A stretch of DNA of 64,000 bases from Thiocapsa rosea (lineage in GTDB: Bacteria > Pseudomonadota > Gammaproteobacteria > Chromatiales > Chromatiaceae), in contig NZ_RBXL01000001.1 in NCBI RefSeq assembly GCF_003634315.1, forward strand, positions 5,498,501 to 5,562,500, given 5' to 3'. The translations under genes and the position numbers were made by a program. The notes under the pieces were generated by a model that worked only from the letters and a program-made list of their open reading frames with translations, had not been told where the DNA came from and did no database searches. This document shows, piece by piece, positions 35,933 to 45,501 of this stretch (position 1 is the first letter of the stretch; each line of letters starts with the position of its first letter).

Positions 35933-37643
35933 ATGTTAGACCAAACCGTCGGTGAGTTGCTGAACGATCGGGTCACGCTGGATCTCGAAGGAATCGACCG
36001 GCTGTATCTCAACCTGTATCAACCGCGGCTGCAGACCGGCGGCGGGGTAGCCAACTTCTTCAAGGTCCATCGTGGTGCCAAGGTCGCCTCCACGGTGTTG
36101 ATGGCCCCGATCAGTCACGCCTTCGTCAAGGCGATCGAGGGGTTTGCGCAACGCGAGGGCGTGGAGATCGTGACCTTCGCCAAGGGACAGCGCAAAGACG
36201 ACATGACCCGCGAGCGGCTCCGCGACTTCGCTCAACCCGAGGGTGTCCTGTACATCGGCAAGGCTCAGGAACGGTTTGCCAGCTTCCGCATGATCAAGAA
36301 AATCAGCACCCACACCGGCCAGCCGTACCCCTGGTTCACGCGCGGGACGGTGATGTGCAACCATTTCTACTTCTATCTGGTGGATGCGGACTTCGGCCCC
36401 CTGTTCATCAAGTTCTGCTCCTACTTTCCCTACACCGCGCGGGTCTGCCTCAACGGTCATGAGTACGTCAAACGCCAGTTGGCCAAGGCGGGCATTGCCT
36501 TCGAGGCGCTGGACAACGGGTTGCTCAGCTGCGCCGAACCGGCCCGTGCGCAACGCATCCTCGATGACCTGAACGAGGCGACGATCGCCGCACTGGTGGC
36601 CAAGTGGTTGGGACGGCTCCCGGATCCCTTCACGGCGGAAGACCATGCCGCCGGCTACAATTTCCAACTCTCCATCCTGCAGGCGGAGTTCGCCCGCACG
36701 CAGGTGTTCGACCGACCGCTGTCCGGACGCCATCTGTTCGAGGAGGTCATCCGCGAGAACCTCGACTTGGGACGGCCCGAGAAGGTCAGCCTGATCTTCA
36801 ACCGGAGGATCACCAAACGCACGCCGGGGAGCTTTCATACCCGCGTCATCACCCAAGGGGTTATCCCTTCGCTGCATGTCGGCTACAAGTCCTCCAAGAT
36901 CAAGCAGTACTTCAAGGAAGGTCGGGCCCTGCGCACCGAGACCACGATCAACAACACCCACGACTTCGGCATCGGACGGAATTTGAACAACCTGCCCGCC
37001 CTGCGGGCCATCGGCTTTGCCGCCAACCGTCGCTTGCTCGAGGTCGAGACGCTCAGCCAGGACTGTCTGCTGGCCGAGGGGGTGTTCGATCAGGTCACCC
37101 AACCGCAGGTGGTCGGCGGGCAACGCGCCCCGGGGCTGCACCTGGACGATCCGCGGGTCTTGGCGCTGTTCACCGCCCTGTGCCTGTTCCTCACCCTGCC
37201 CGAGGGCTTCCGACACGCGGGGATGCGCACCTGGATGGCCCAAGCCTTGGGGGTGCCCGAGGACGCCTACTCACCCGGACGCATGACCTACGATCTGCGC
37301 CGACTGCGCCTGCATGGCCTCATCGAACGGATCCCGCAGAGCCATCGCTACCGGGTCACCGATGCCGGACTGCGGGTCGCCCTGTTCTTCACCAAGGTCC
37401 ACAGCCGCATCCTGCGACCGGGGTTGTCCCAATTGTTCGACGGCTGCCCGAAGGCGCCCAACCGGCCCATCGCCACCGCCATGAGCCGGCTGCAACAGGC
37501 GTTCGCGGACCTGTTTGCGTATTCCGGCGAAAGTGGCCACCCGGTCCGAAGGAAAGTGGCCACTGGTTCTGATTCAATCCAGCCAGTCAGTCCGAAGGAA
37601 AGCGGCCGGTCCGAAGCGGCCCCGCGACACGGGATGGGTGTAG

Positions 37644-38399
37644 TTACGCGAGGGCGGGATCGTCTGTCAACCCGGTGGAGTGTTTGCGCATCGAGTCTCC
37701 GGTCAAATTGATCTTGTAGGCGCAGTGCACGAGGCGATCGAGGATGGCGTCGGCGAGGGTCGGATCGCCGAGGTAGTCATGCCAAAGGGCGACCGGGAGT
37801 TGGCTGGTGACCAGGGTGGCGCGCGTCTTGAAGCGGTCGTCGAGGATTTCGAGCAGATCGCGCCGCTGCTCGTCGTTCAAAGGGGCCAATCCCCAGTCAT
37901 CCAGGACCAGCAGCTCAGTGCGCGCCAGTTCGGCGAGCAGCTTGGTGTAGCGGCCCTCGGCGCGGGCCATCGCCAGATCCTGCAGCAGCCGGGGCAGGCG
38001 CAGATAGCGCACGGTGAAGCCGTCGCGGCAGGCCTTGTGGGCCAGTGCGCACGCGATCCACGTTTTTCCGACGCCGGTCGGCCCGGTGAGGATGACGTTG
38101 AGGTGCTCGCCGATCCACTGACCGGTCGCCAGGCGGCTCATCAGGGCTTTGTCCAGGCCGCGGTGCGTGCGGTAGTCGAGATCTTCGATGGCGGCCGGCT
38201 CACGCAGCTTGGCCTGTTTCAGCCGGGTCTTGAGGCGTCGATTCTCGCGCGTGCTCAGCTCGCGATCGAGCAGCAGGCCGAGGCGCTCCTCGAAGCTCAG
38301 GGTTTGAATCTCCGGCATCTCGAGTTGTTCCTGCAGAGCCTTGAGCATGCCGTCGAGGCGCAGTTGCGCGAGGGTCTCCAGGGTGGGGTGAAGCAACAT
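37644..38399 (-). CDS. istB: IS21 helper ATPase IstB
   Basis: 251 residues. Helical N-terminus with FEERLGLLLDRELSTRENRRLKTRLKQAKLR. Walker A GPTGVGKT within VILTGPTGVGKTWIACAL. Walker B LLVLDDWG, then DEQRRDLLEILDDRF and the AAA+ sensor TLVTSQLP. A DnaC/DnaA-like AAA+ protein that shapes target DNA and activates IstA. It ends inside the right-tip repeats. Downstream of istA with a 57-bp gap, likely one transcript. Confidence 0.95.
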   Translation of the reverse strand: MLLHPTLETLAQLRLDGMLKALQEQLEMPEIQTLSFEERLGLLLDRELSTRENRRLKTRLKQAKLREPAAIEDLDYRTHRGLDKALMSRLATGQWIGEHLNVILTGPTGVGKTWIACALAHKACRDGFTVRYLRLPRLLQDLAMARAEGRYTKLLAELARTELLVLDDWGLAPLNDEQRRDLLEILDDRFKTRATLVTSQLPVALWHDYLGDPTLADAILDRLVHCAYKINLTGDSMRKHSTGLTDDPALA

Positions 38400-38456
38400 G
38401 GCGCTGGTCTCCGTAACGGGTGAGGACCCCGTCGTTCGACGGGGTCATGGTGACGG

Positions 38457-39998
38457 TTAGTGGTAGTAGTCGGCGCCGCGCAGATTGGCGTGATCCAGCG
38501 GCAAACTCTGCTGATCGGGGGTCGGCAAGGGCCGCTGATCAAGCCCTTTCTCCAGGATCGTGGCGAGGCTTTTGTAGCTGACGGTGCCGAGGGTGAGCGC
38601 GCGTGCACAGGCCGCCTCCAGGCGGGCCTCGCTGTAGGCCGTGCTCAGGCGCAGCACCCCGAAACAGGCATTGAAGGCCTGTTGTGGATGGCGCCGCGCG
38701 CCGAGCAGTTGCGTGGTGACGGCAGCGGTGGCCGGGCCGATGGTGTGCGCCCAGCGCTGCAGGCGTTCCGGGGTCCACTCCAGGGCGCGTTGATGGCGCT
38801 CCGGCATGTGGTCGGTCACCGTGGTATAGCCGCCCCGACGGGCGCTGCGGACATGGCTGGCGACCCGCTGGCCTTGGTGCATGACCTCCACTGTGGTGGT
38901 GGTCATGCGCACGTCGACCTGGCGCTTGACCAGGGCGTGCGGGACCGAATAGTGGTGCCCGTCGACCTCGATGTGAATGTTCGGCGCCACCCGTGCCTTG
39001 CGCCATTCGGCGTACTCGTAGGGAGTTGCCGGCAGCGCGCGCAGGGCCGGGCGATCGATCGCCTCGAATTGGCTCAGGCGCGAGCCGTCGAGCTTTTTGA
39101 AGGGACGGGTATTGAGCGCCTGCAGGTGGGTGGCAATGACCCCGTTGAGCTCGGCAAGGGAGAAGAACTCCTGATGGCGCAGGCGCGCCAGGATCCAACG
39201 TTCGACCAACAGCACGCCGCCCTCGGCCTTGGCCTTATCCCGAGGTTTGCGCACCCGTGCCGGGATCACCGCCAGCCCGTAATGGGCGGCGAAATCCTGG
39301 TAGGTCGGATTCAGATCCGGCTCGTAACGGTGGGCCTTGCTGACGGCGCTTTTCAGATTGTCGGGAACGATGATGTCCGGGCAACCGCCGAGAAAGTTCA
39401 GCGCGCGCACCTGCGCGCCGATCCAGTCGGGGAGCGTCTGCGTCCAGGTCGCCTCGGCATAGGTGTAGTTGGAGGCCCCGAGCACCGCCACGAAGATCTG
39501 CGCGGTGCGGATCTCCCCGCTGTCGGGGTCGATCACCGCCGCCGTCTGCCCGGCGTAGTCGACGAAGAGCTTCTCCCCGGCCCGATGGGTTTGGCGCATG
39601 ACCACATCCACCCGACCCTTCCAGACGCTGTAGCGGGCGCAGAATTGGCTGTAGGAATAGCCCTCGGGATGGCGCTCGCGGTACTCCTGCCAGAGCAGGA
39701 ACAGCGTGACGCCTTTGCGCCGCAGCTCCCGGTGAACGACATCGAAGTCGGGCTCGACCAGCCCGCGCTCGGCGGGGCGCCCGCCCGGCTTGAACAGCCG
39801 CCGCTCCAACTCGCCCGCACTCAGACCCTCGGGCAACGGCCAGGACAGCCCTGCCGCCTCGGCCCGATCCAAGTACTCCGACACCGTTGTTCGCCCGATA
39901 CCGAGCGCACGGGCGATCTCCCGCACCGACCGCCCGGAACCCCATTTCAACCGCAACACCTCTTCGACTTTTCGCATGGATAACCTCTGTCTTGGCAT
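38457..39998 (-). CDS. istA: IS21 transposase IstA
   Basis: 513 residues. N-terminal HTH (VREIARALGIGRTTVSEYLDRAE). Retroviral-integrase-type core: FVDYAGQTAAVID (first Asp), CPDIIVPDNLKSAV (second Asp) and KPRDKAKAEGGVLLVERWI (Glu). The C-terminal beta-barrel region is HIEVDGHHYSVPHALVKRQVDVRMT. Starts near the left-tip repeats. The full catalytic triad is present, so probably active. Confidence 0.95.
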   Translation of the reverse strand: MPRQRLSMRKVEEVLRLKWGSGRSVREIARALGIGRTTVSEYLDRAEAAGLSWPLPEGLSAGELERRLFKPGGRPAERGLVEPDFDVVHRELRRKGVTLFLLWQEYRERHPEGYSYSQFCARYSVWKGRVDVVMRQTHRAGEKLFVDYAGQTAAVIDPDSGEIRTAQIFVAVLGASNYTYAEATWTQTLPDWIGAQVRALNFLGGCPDIIVPDNLKSAVSKAHRYEPDLNPTYQDFAAHYGLAVIPARVRKPRDKAKAEGGVLLVERWILARLRHQEFFSLAELNGVIATHLQALNTRPFKKLDGSRLSQFEAIDRPALRALPATPYEYAEWRKARVAPNIHIEVDGHHYSVPHALVKRQVDVRMTTTTVEVMHQGQRVASHVRSARRGGYTTVTDHMPERHQRALEWTPERLQRWAHTIGPATAAVTTQLLGARRHPQQAFNACFGVLRLSTAYSEARLEAACARALTLGTVSYKSLATILEKGLDQRPLPTPDQQSLPLDHANLRGADYYH

Positions 39999-40218
39999 CT
40001 GAGCACCTCCTGAAAAGAGGAGGCACCCTACGCAGGGTTATCCCGTGTGGCGAGACCCCGGCCGGGGTGGCCGGATCAACCGGAATCGGTGGCCGGATTC
40101 AGCCGGAATCGGTGGCCGGTTTGAACCAGAATGGGTGGCCGCTTTCAATCAGAATGGGTGGCCGGATTGGGCCGGAATACGCAACCTGTTCGAGCAGGCC
40201 AAACTTGCGCCGGCTTAA

Positions 40219-40492
40219 ACTTGACTCACGCGCGCAGAAAGTTGTTCGTCAAGGAACCCTAGTAACGTCGATAACCCTGCACTTTAGAGTGCTGCGCAGT
40301 GCCGTTCGCAATGGGACACACAACGGGCAAGGTGCGGCAACGCGGCGGGTACCTCGTTGCCAAACTGCGGATCTAAATGCCGTCCAGCAGTTGTGAGGCT
40401 CATCTCAATTCTTTAGGCGTCGTTGGTGTAATATCAGCATGTCGAGCGGCTCACGCTGGCTTTTTTTGAAAGTTGTGTCTAGATGATTGATC
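40219..40492. other. Spacer, no gene recognised
   Basis: This follows the displaced stop of the unknown-family gene. Short inverted segments occur (ACTTTAGAGTGCTGCGCAGTGC region), but no ORF of note. Confidence 0.4.
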
Positions 40493-40500
40493 AACTGGGC

Positions 40501-40632
40501 GGCCTCGATCATCGTTTGGTCCACCTAGCCGGCGAGAGTACGGCACCCAAGCGTAAGGTTCTGATTTGCAGGCCAAGGTCGCAGCTATCCTTGCTCTTGC
40601 GCTGGATCTTGGACCAAACGATGATCAAGGCC
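40501..40632. mobile_element. 132-bp MITE with DUF6399-IS tips, second copy
   Basis: The tips GGCCTCGATCATCGTTTGGTCC and (inward) GGCCTTGATCATCGTTTGGTCC match the 30786-32656 IS. The 8-bp duplication AACTGGGC is perfect (40493-40500 and 40633-40640). Exactly the same length as the MITE at 11835 but a largely different interior. Confidence 0.9.
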
Positions 40633-40793
40633 AACTGGGCCAGTTTCGACCAAGCGCGTGGTGGCAACTTTGGATCTCGTGCGAGGTACACCAGGTGAGT
40701 CCATGCCTAGGTCTTGTTCGACGTCCACCTCCCCAATAAGAGCTCTTTAGTTGACATCATCATTTGACAGGTTCTACGAAGAGGCGACACGTT

Positions 40794-41918
40794 ATGTCTA
40801 CAATGAAACGACTTATCGGAGTGCTTTTGATTCCAGCAGTGGTATTCTTTGCGGGGGCGCTCGCGACTTCACCACGTGCGACGGCGGCCGAAGAGACGGC
40901 TAAGAACTGGTTTCCTGGGCATTACATCTTTCTAATCGATGGGACATATACCGGACTTGTCCCTACTGGAACACTATATCAAGCTGCAAAATCGAACCCT
41001 TACGTTCGAGGTTACTTCGTTCAGTATGATTGGGTAGTCTTAGAGCCTACAAAAGGCAATTATGATTTCTCAAAAGTTATCGCCGACCTTAATACTGCGC
41101 AAAGGGACGGCAAGAAACTTTGGGTCATGGTGATGGACCGGAAGTTCAACGCGAATCATCCCTTGCCCGTGCCGCAGTATATCGTCAATGAGTGCAAAGC
41201 GATGTACAACACCCTAAATGGAGTGCCAATGGGGTGGAAGTCGAAGCCCTATAATGTCTGTTTTCAAAATTATATGATCGCACTTTACCAACAGTTGGCT
41301 TCGGCAATCGACGATCACCCTGCCTTAGCGGGCGTGATGACGGAGGAGACATCCGTAGCTGGTATAGAAGATTTGCCGGACTACACCCACCAGTCGTATT
41401 TAGACGGGATGGTCCGAATTTTCGCCGGTCTGGCTTCTGCATTCGAGAAGGGAGTATCTATTCAGCTCGCAAACTATGCCTTTTCGGGGGGCAATACTTC
41501 AGAACAGCGTCGCGCCCTTGCCGAAGAGTTCATCGAGAAAATCGCAGAAAAGAATAACGGTGGAATAGGAACTCCCGATGTTATTCTCGCCAAGACTCCT
41601 ATGACACTTCGTGAGCCTTTTGGTTTTATGTATGATAAGTATCAGAATGTTGCTCCGATCGCACCCCACCATCAGTGGATGAGCTATGATCTTGGGGTTG
41701 ACCCTGAAACCTCGTTGAACTATGCAGTTGATGTGGCACACTCGAATTTTGTAATGTGGGCTCATCGCACCGACACGACCGGAAAATACAACGTGTTCGA
41801 CGTCCTCAACGAAATCACAAGGCAGAAAGGTCGCATTAACACCAACGTCCCGCAGAACATTCGTGACAGCTCAGGTCAGAGCCTACCTGCGCCTGGGGAG
41901 TTACGGATCACCAATTAG
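40794..41918 (+). CDS. Secreted TIM-barrel-like protein, possible glycoside hydrolase
   Basis: From ATG 40794 (MSTMKRLIGVLLIPAVVFFAGALATSPRATAAEE) there is a clear Sec signal peptide with cleavage after an ATAA-type site. The mature part has YVRGYFVQYDWVVLEPTKGNYDFSKVIADLNTAQRDGKKLWVMVMDRKF, the arrangement of retaining GH (clan A) barrels. A possible acid pair is AGVMTEETSVAG. It ends LPAPGELRITN. I cannot name a GH family. Beside glycan genes, a role in trimming or releasing the polysaccharide in the periplasm is plausible. An alternative start is ATG 40803. No IS damage. Confidence 0.7.
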   Translation: MSTMKRLIGVLLIPAVVFFAGALATSPRATAAEETAKNWFPGHYIFLIDGTYTGLVPTGTLYQAAKSNPYVRGYFVQYDWVVLEPTKGNYDFSKVIADLNTAQRDGKKLWVMVMDRKFNANHPLPVPQYIVNECKAMYNTLNGVPMGWKSKPYNVCFQNYMIALYQQLASAIDDHPALAGVMTEETSVAGIEDLPDYTHQSYLDGMVRIFAGLASAFEKGVSIQLANYAFSGGNTSEQRRALAEEFIEKIAEKNNGGIGTPDVILAKTPMTLREPFGFMYDKYQNVAPIAPHHQWMSYDLGVDPETSLNYAVDVAHSNFVMWAHRTDTTGKYNVFDVLNEITRQKGRINTNVPQNIRDSSGQSLPAPGELRITN

Positions 41919-41929
41919 CCGTCGGCGGC

Positions 41930-42905
41930 CGCAGTGAAACGATCGCATTCAGGCTCTTGTTCATTTTCCGGGCACCGCTCTCAGGCCGCGACCGGCATCA
42001 GACAGGTCGGTTTCGGTCCGCGCGGTCGATGCGGCACGGGCACGCGCAAGCGGAGTTGCTCGGACAAGGCATAGCGTGCCCGCCCAAAGGAGCCGTTGGC
42101 GGGATACGGTCTCCGTCTCGACCATCGCTGAGAGCACCGGCTCGACGGTTTGTTTGCGTAGGGCCCACGCTGCGGGTCGTCAGGCTGTGATTCATGCGCT
42201 GTGCAGGGGTCGCGTCGGCCGCCGGGGCAGATGTTTCGGTAAAGCGCTCCGACCAATCGGATACGGTCGGAGGGCCCGAAGCCCAGTCTGCCACGGAGAT
42301 GTCGATGCCCCACTCGCGCATTTGCGCGTGCAGCAGCGGCTGACATGACAGTGATGGTGTTGGTAGAGCACACCGCGGCACAGCTCGACGACTTTCTGAG
42401 AAGTTACCGCGGGGCCGGGCGGTAATTGAAAAGTCGCGCCCGCCTTGCGGGGCGTGCGAAGAGGCGCCCGACCCATGGTGGCCATTGAACCATGCTTATT
42501 CGACTGGCGGGATGTGACCAAGCGTGTGCGCCGCGCCATGAACGATGCTCCGGCCGGGCCTCGAACTTCAGGGTAGAACCGCGCCCGCGCTTGGTCTAAA
42601 ATTGCCTTACCCTGCCGCAGAGCCGCGAGCGAATTTGGTGACCGCCTCGAAGGCGGAACAACACCGGGAGCCGCCCAAGGCGGCTGGCTCGACTCCGAGC
42701 TTCATCTGGGCAGCGATCGTCTTCTTGCTTTTTCTCGGATGTAGGCTCGAACCATACTCTCGTCCAGACCGACCGTCGAAACGAACTAGCCGCGAGCCCA
42801 GAAGTTCTCGCCGGTAAGGTTTCCTTTGCCCACTCGCGAACTTCAGCGCGATGCGGCTCGCACCCTTGCCTTGATGTAGCCGACGTGCCCGGCCAGCTCA
42901 TGGAA
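41930..42905 (-). pseudogene. Mosaic of decayed IS fragments
   Basis: Three families are recognisable in order on the minus strand. About 41995-42290: an IS1182-type piece (SERFTETSAPAADATPAQRM and the KQTVEPV region). About 42290-42420: an IS66-like piece (CRGVLYQHHHCHVS, QMREWGIDISVADW) matching 53001-53080. About 42720-42890: an IS200-type TnpA piece similar to 59930-60060. All are out of frame or truncated. No functional gene. Confidence 0.65.
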
Positions 42906-42937
42906 AGTTGCTCCGAGACTTTAATCGAGAAACCAGA

Positions 42938-43831
42938 ATGCGTATGAAGCATATGTTTTTCTACCTAGCCGGAATCGGCTTCTTGGCATTGGCAAAAGCG
43001 AAATTTCTACTGAAAGGCTATTCCTCGCCAAAACCATTTGACTTTTCAGAGTCGGATCGCTGCATTGACTATGATATTCAGATTGTCGAACAATGGTTAA
43101 CTTACCTTGAAGGGTATACGCAAGGCGCCTACTCCCTTGCCGGAAAGAATGTTCTTGAACTCGGGCCGGGATCTGATTTAGGCATTGGAATTTACCTTCT
43201 TGCGAAGGGATGTTCCCAATATAACGCTTGTGACGTAAACAATCTCATGAGTTCTACCCCTAATGAATTTTATGAAAAGCTTTTCCTAAGATTAGAGGCA
43301 ATGAACGCTTCCGCGGACATAGCCTTTCTAAGAGAACAATTAAACAATGCCAATACGGAAGGCCATTCACGCCTTAACTATGTCGTCCGCGACGATTTCG
43401 ATATCGCATCCGCATTTGGAGAATCTACAGTCGATCTCGTCTTTAGCCACGCGGCGTTCGAGCATTTTGACGACGTTAAAACAACTATCTCCATCCTAAG
43501 CACAGTTTGTAAACCTAGTGCAATATTGGTAGCCGAAATAGACCTGAAAACCCACTCTCGATGGATTCGCAAAAAAGACCCAAATAATATCTATAGGTAT
43601 CCACAATGGATTTACGATAGATTCCGATTTCGCGGAATTCCAAATCGGCTTCGCCCGTTTCAATACAAAGAAATATTTGAAAAATTAGGCTGGACGAATC
43701 TCACGATAACGCCAGTTGGCAATCTTCATAATACCGAAGACTGCTATTCCGGGATGAGCAAGATGTTTTCGGACAAGAAGAATCAAATGGAATACTTGTC
43801 TATTATGGTCTGCGCGACGAGAGCAGGTTAG
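42938..43831 (+). CDS. SAM-dependent methyltransferase-like protein
   Basis: 297 residues from ATG 42938 (MRMKHMFFYLAGIGFLALAKAKFL). A short hydrophobic N-terminus may anchor it to the membrane. Motif I is NVLELGPGSDLGIGIYLLAKG. The acidic position is CDVNNL, then VDLVFSHAAFEHFDDVKTTIS, and the strand AILVAEIDL. This is the class I methyltransferase fold. Low GC matches the pyruvyl-transferase-like and glycosyltransferase genes. The substrate is unknown; a glycan or glycolipid is likely from context. Confidence 0.8.
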   Translation: MRMKHMFFYLAGIGFLALAKAKFLLKGYSSPKPFDFSESDRCIDYDIQIVEQWLTYLEGYTQGAYSLAGKNVLELGPGSDLGIGIYLLAKGCSQYNACDVNNLMSSTPNEFYEKLFLRLEAMNASADIAFLREQLNNANTEGHSRLNYVVRDDFDIASAFGESTVDLVFSHAAFEHFDDVKTTISILSTVCKPSAILVAEIDLKTHSRWIRKKDPNNIYRYPQWIYDRFRFRGIPNRLRPFQYKEIFEKLGWTNLTITPVGNLHNTEDCYSGMSKMFSDKKNQMEYLSIMVCATRAG

Positions 43832-44533
43832 ACGAGCTGCTTATGATCGAGGTGTCAATGCGCTTTAACTATTTTCCAAGTTAGCAGGGGTTGCTGATCA
43901 CGTGCGCTTCAAACAAGCAAGTAGAGCCGACCCCGTATCGAGGACCGTCTCACGCGGCGTTCTAGTTACTCAGCACGCTTTGAGTTTGATAAGCAATGCC
44001 CACCCCCCAAAGGTGCCCGCTCGATGCAGACACGCCATCACCATGGACGTCGTTTCCCGCTTATAGAGTGCCGGCTAATCTGGACTGAGAAAACAGTGTT
44101 TGATAAAGCAAGAGATGCTGGCTGGCCCGGGGGATGTAGCGAACAACCGCGACAGTGCTTGGCGGACGGGTCGACGGATTCACGCTAGCGCTTGACCTGT
44201 CGCCACATCGTCCCTCAAGCCCTTGCGACTGGAGACCGATCGCAGAGTCAAGGCCGCCAGGATTACCCTCCAATCGCCAGTCGCTCTCGATTCTCGGTGG
44301 TCGCCGGTTTTTTGTCCCAATCTGTGGTTGACCAAGTCAATTTTCCGCGTGTCGAAGGAAACCTCACGGTACCCAAGCACGACAACCTCCATAGATGTGG
44401 TTTCGACAATTCTCCAAGCAAGCCAATACTGGATTATAGGGCGGTCATCGCGAGGAGGATGTCGTATGAGTTAGGCCGCTTGCAGTGTCGTCATTATTCC
44501 GGACCCAGAGTATCCACGACGGAGCAACACAGA
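43832..44533. other. Spacer between two methyltransferase genes
   Basis: No convincing gene. The frame of the downstream methyltransferase is open from 44192, and AGGAGG directly abuts an ATG at 44459. Residues encoded between 44192 and 44534 resemble no domain and look non-coding. Confidence 0.45.
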
Positions 44534-45289
44534 ATGCAGGTTATTGAACCTAACGTCAAAATCACAGCTGCGGATCACATCTTCACCTCCGGCATCCGCG
44601 TTCTGCAAACGCACGTCATCCAGCACATCGATCGCCTCCGCAAGCCTCATCGCCAGCCGTACAGCCAGAATTTCAAGGACAAAATGAGATCGCTCGGTGT
44701 CGATATGGGAAAGATCGGATGGCGAGGGGCAATGACATTCCTACCTTATCGGGCAGAGTATCTGATCGGCCAAATAGAAACGCGCCCTCCAAAACGGATG
44801 CTCGAGGTAGGTGCCGGAAGCAGTACACTTCTGTTCGCAGCTTTGGCACACCGATACGGCTTCGAGATTGTTTCTTTGGAGAACCACAAGGCCTCAGTAC
44901 AGTACGTTAGGCACTTGCTGGATGGGACTCCTTTCAGCGACAGAGTCACACTTCAAATATGTAACTTCCGCCGAAGAGAATATGATAACGGTGATTCGTA
45001 TTGGTGGTATGCGGCTGACTTATCGTCGCAGGGCGACCCTTTCGATCTAGTTTTCGTCGACGGACCCATCAGCACGATTGTGGGACGAAACGGAGCCCTT
45101 CCTGAGGTCATACCGTTCCTGAAGGACGGCGCGCGTGTGTACGTCGACGATATCAACCGACCGAGCGAACAACGTGTTTTGCGGGAGTGGAAAGATCATT
45201 TTCCCCGTTTAATTATCGCAACCGAATGTCGAGGTATCGCAAAGATAACATTTCCGCGGAATAGCGCGTCTGCCGAGTCTTCTCCTTAG
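44534..45289 (+). CDS. Class I SAM-dependent methyltransferase
   Basis: 251 residues from ATG 44534 (MQVIEPNVKITAADHIFTSG). Motif I MLEVGAGSSTLLFAALAHRYG, acidic loop IVSLENHKASVQYVR, FDLVFVDGPISTIVG, and EVIPFLKDGARVYVDDINRPSEQRVL. The VDGP and VYVDD pattern resembles CmcI/TylF-type or FkbM-like O-methyltransferases. Alternative start ATG 44459. Host-like codon use. Possibly methylates a polysaccharide terminus. Confidence 0.78.
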   Translation: MQVIEPNVKITAADHIFTSGIRVLQTHVIQHIDRLRKPHRQPYSQNFKDKMRSLGVDMGKIGWRGAMTFLPYRAEYLIGQIETRPPKRMLEVGAGSSTLLFAALAHRYGFEIVSLENHKASVQYVRHLLDGTPFSDRVTLQICNFRRREYDNGDSYWWYAADLSSQGDPFDLVFVDGPISTIVGRNGALPEVIPFLKDGARVYVDDINRPSEQRVLREWKDHFPRLIIATECRGIAKITFPRNSASAESSP

Positions 45290-45501
45290 AGGAAGGGAAC
45301 TTGGAAACATCGCGAACACCTCGTTCATTATCCCGGTCACCACTCGGACGCCGCGACAGGCATGGACAGCCGGTCTCGAGGTGGGCGGACATCGGCCCGG
45401 GACGGTAAGGCATAGCATTACCCATATTTCGGCGTGGTGAGAGATGGCCTGGGCTGGACACGCTGAGCCGCATCTGTTGAAATCCGGCGCCATCACAACC
45501 G

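Larger units (their letters stand above)
37516..40183 (-). mobile_element. IS21-family insertion sequence, intact
   Basis: Tips TGCGTATTCCGGC on both sides. Multiple short subterminal repeats with a GGTGGCCG or GTGGCCACC core lie inside each end (37530-37620 and 40060-40175), typical of IS21. The 7-bp duplication ACCTGTT is perfect (37509-37515 and 40184-40190). It carries istA and istB on the minus strand. Confidence 0.94.
35933..40218 (+). pseudogene. Conserved protein of unknown function, last codons displaced by IS21
   Basis: From ATG 35933 about 527 residues are normal (MLDQTVGELLNDRVTLDLEGIDRLYLNLYQPRLQ ... RLQQAFADLF). The IS21 inserted eight codons before the end; the original EQAKLAPA and stop are at 40191-40218. 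The present frame instead reads 60 foreign residues to 37711. Visible segments: TGGGVANFFKVHRGAKVAS, FAKGQRKDDMTRERLRDF, TVMCNHFYFYLVDADFGPLFIKFCSYFPYTARVCLNGHEY, and a C-terminal winged-helix-like MTYDLRRLRLHGLIERIPQSHRYRVTDAGLR. I recognise it only as a widespread uncharacterised family. No signal or membrane span. The near-complete protein may still work. Confidence 0.65.

Noticed and set aside
38460-39983. 507-residue ORF antisense to istA
   Set aside because: Shadow of a well-supported IstA gene with DDE motifs; no recognisable content of its own.
42545-42817. 90-residue plus-strand ORF with a hydrophobic stretch
   Set aside because: It overlaps recognisable minus-strand IS200 debris and has no ribosome site.
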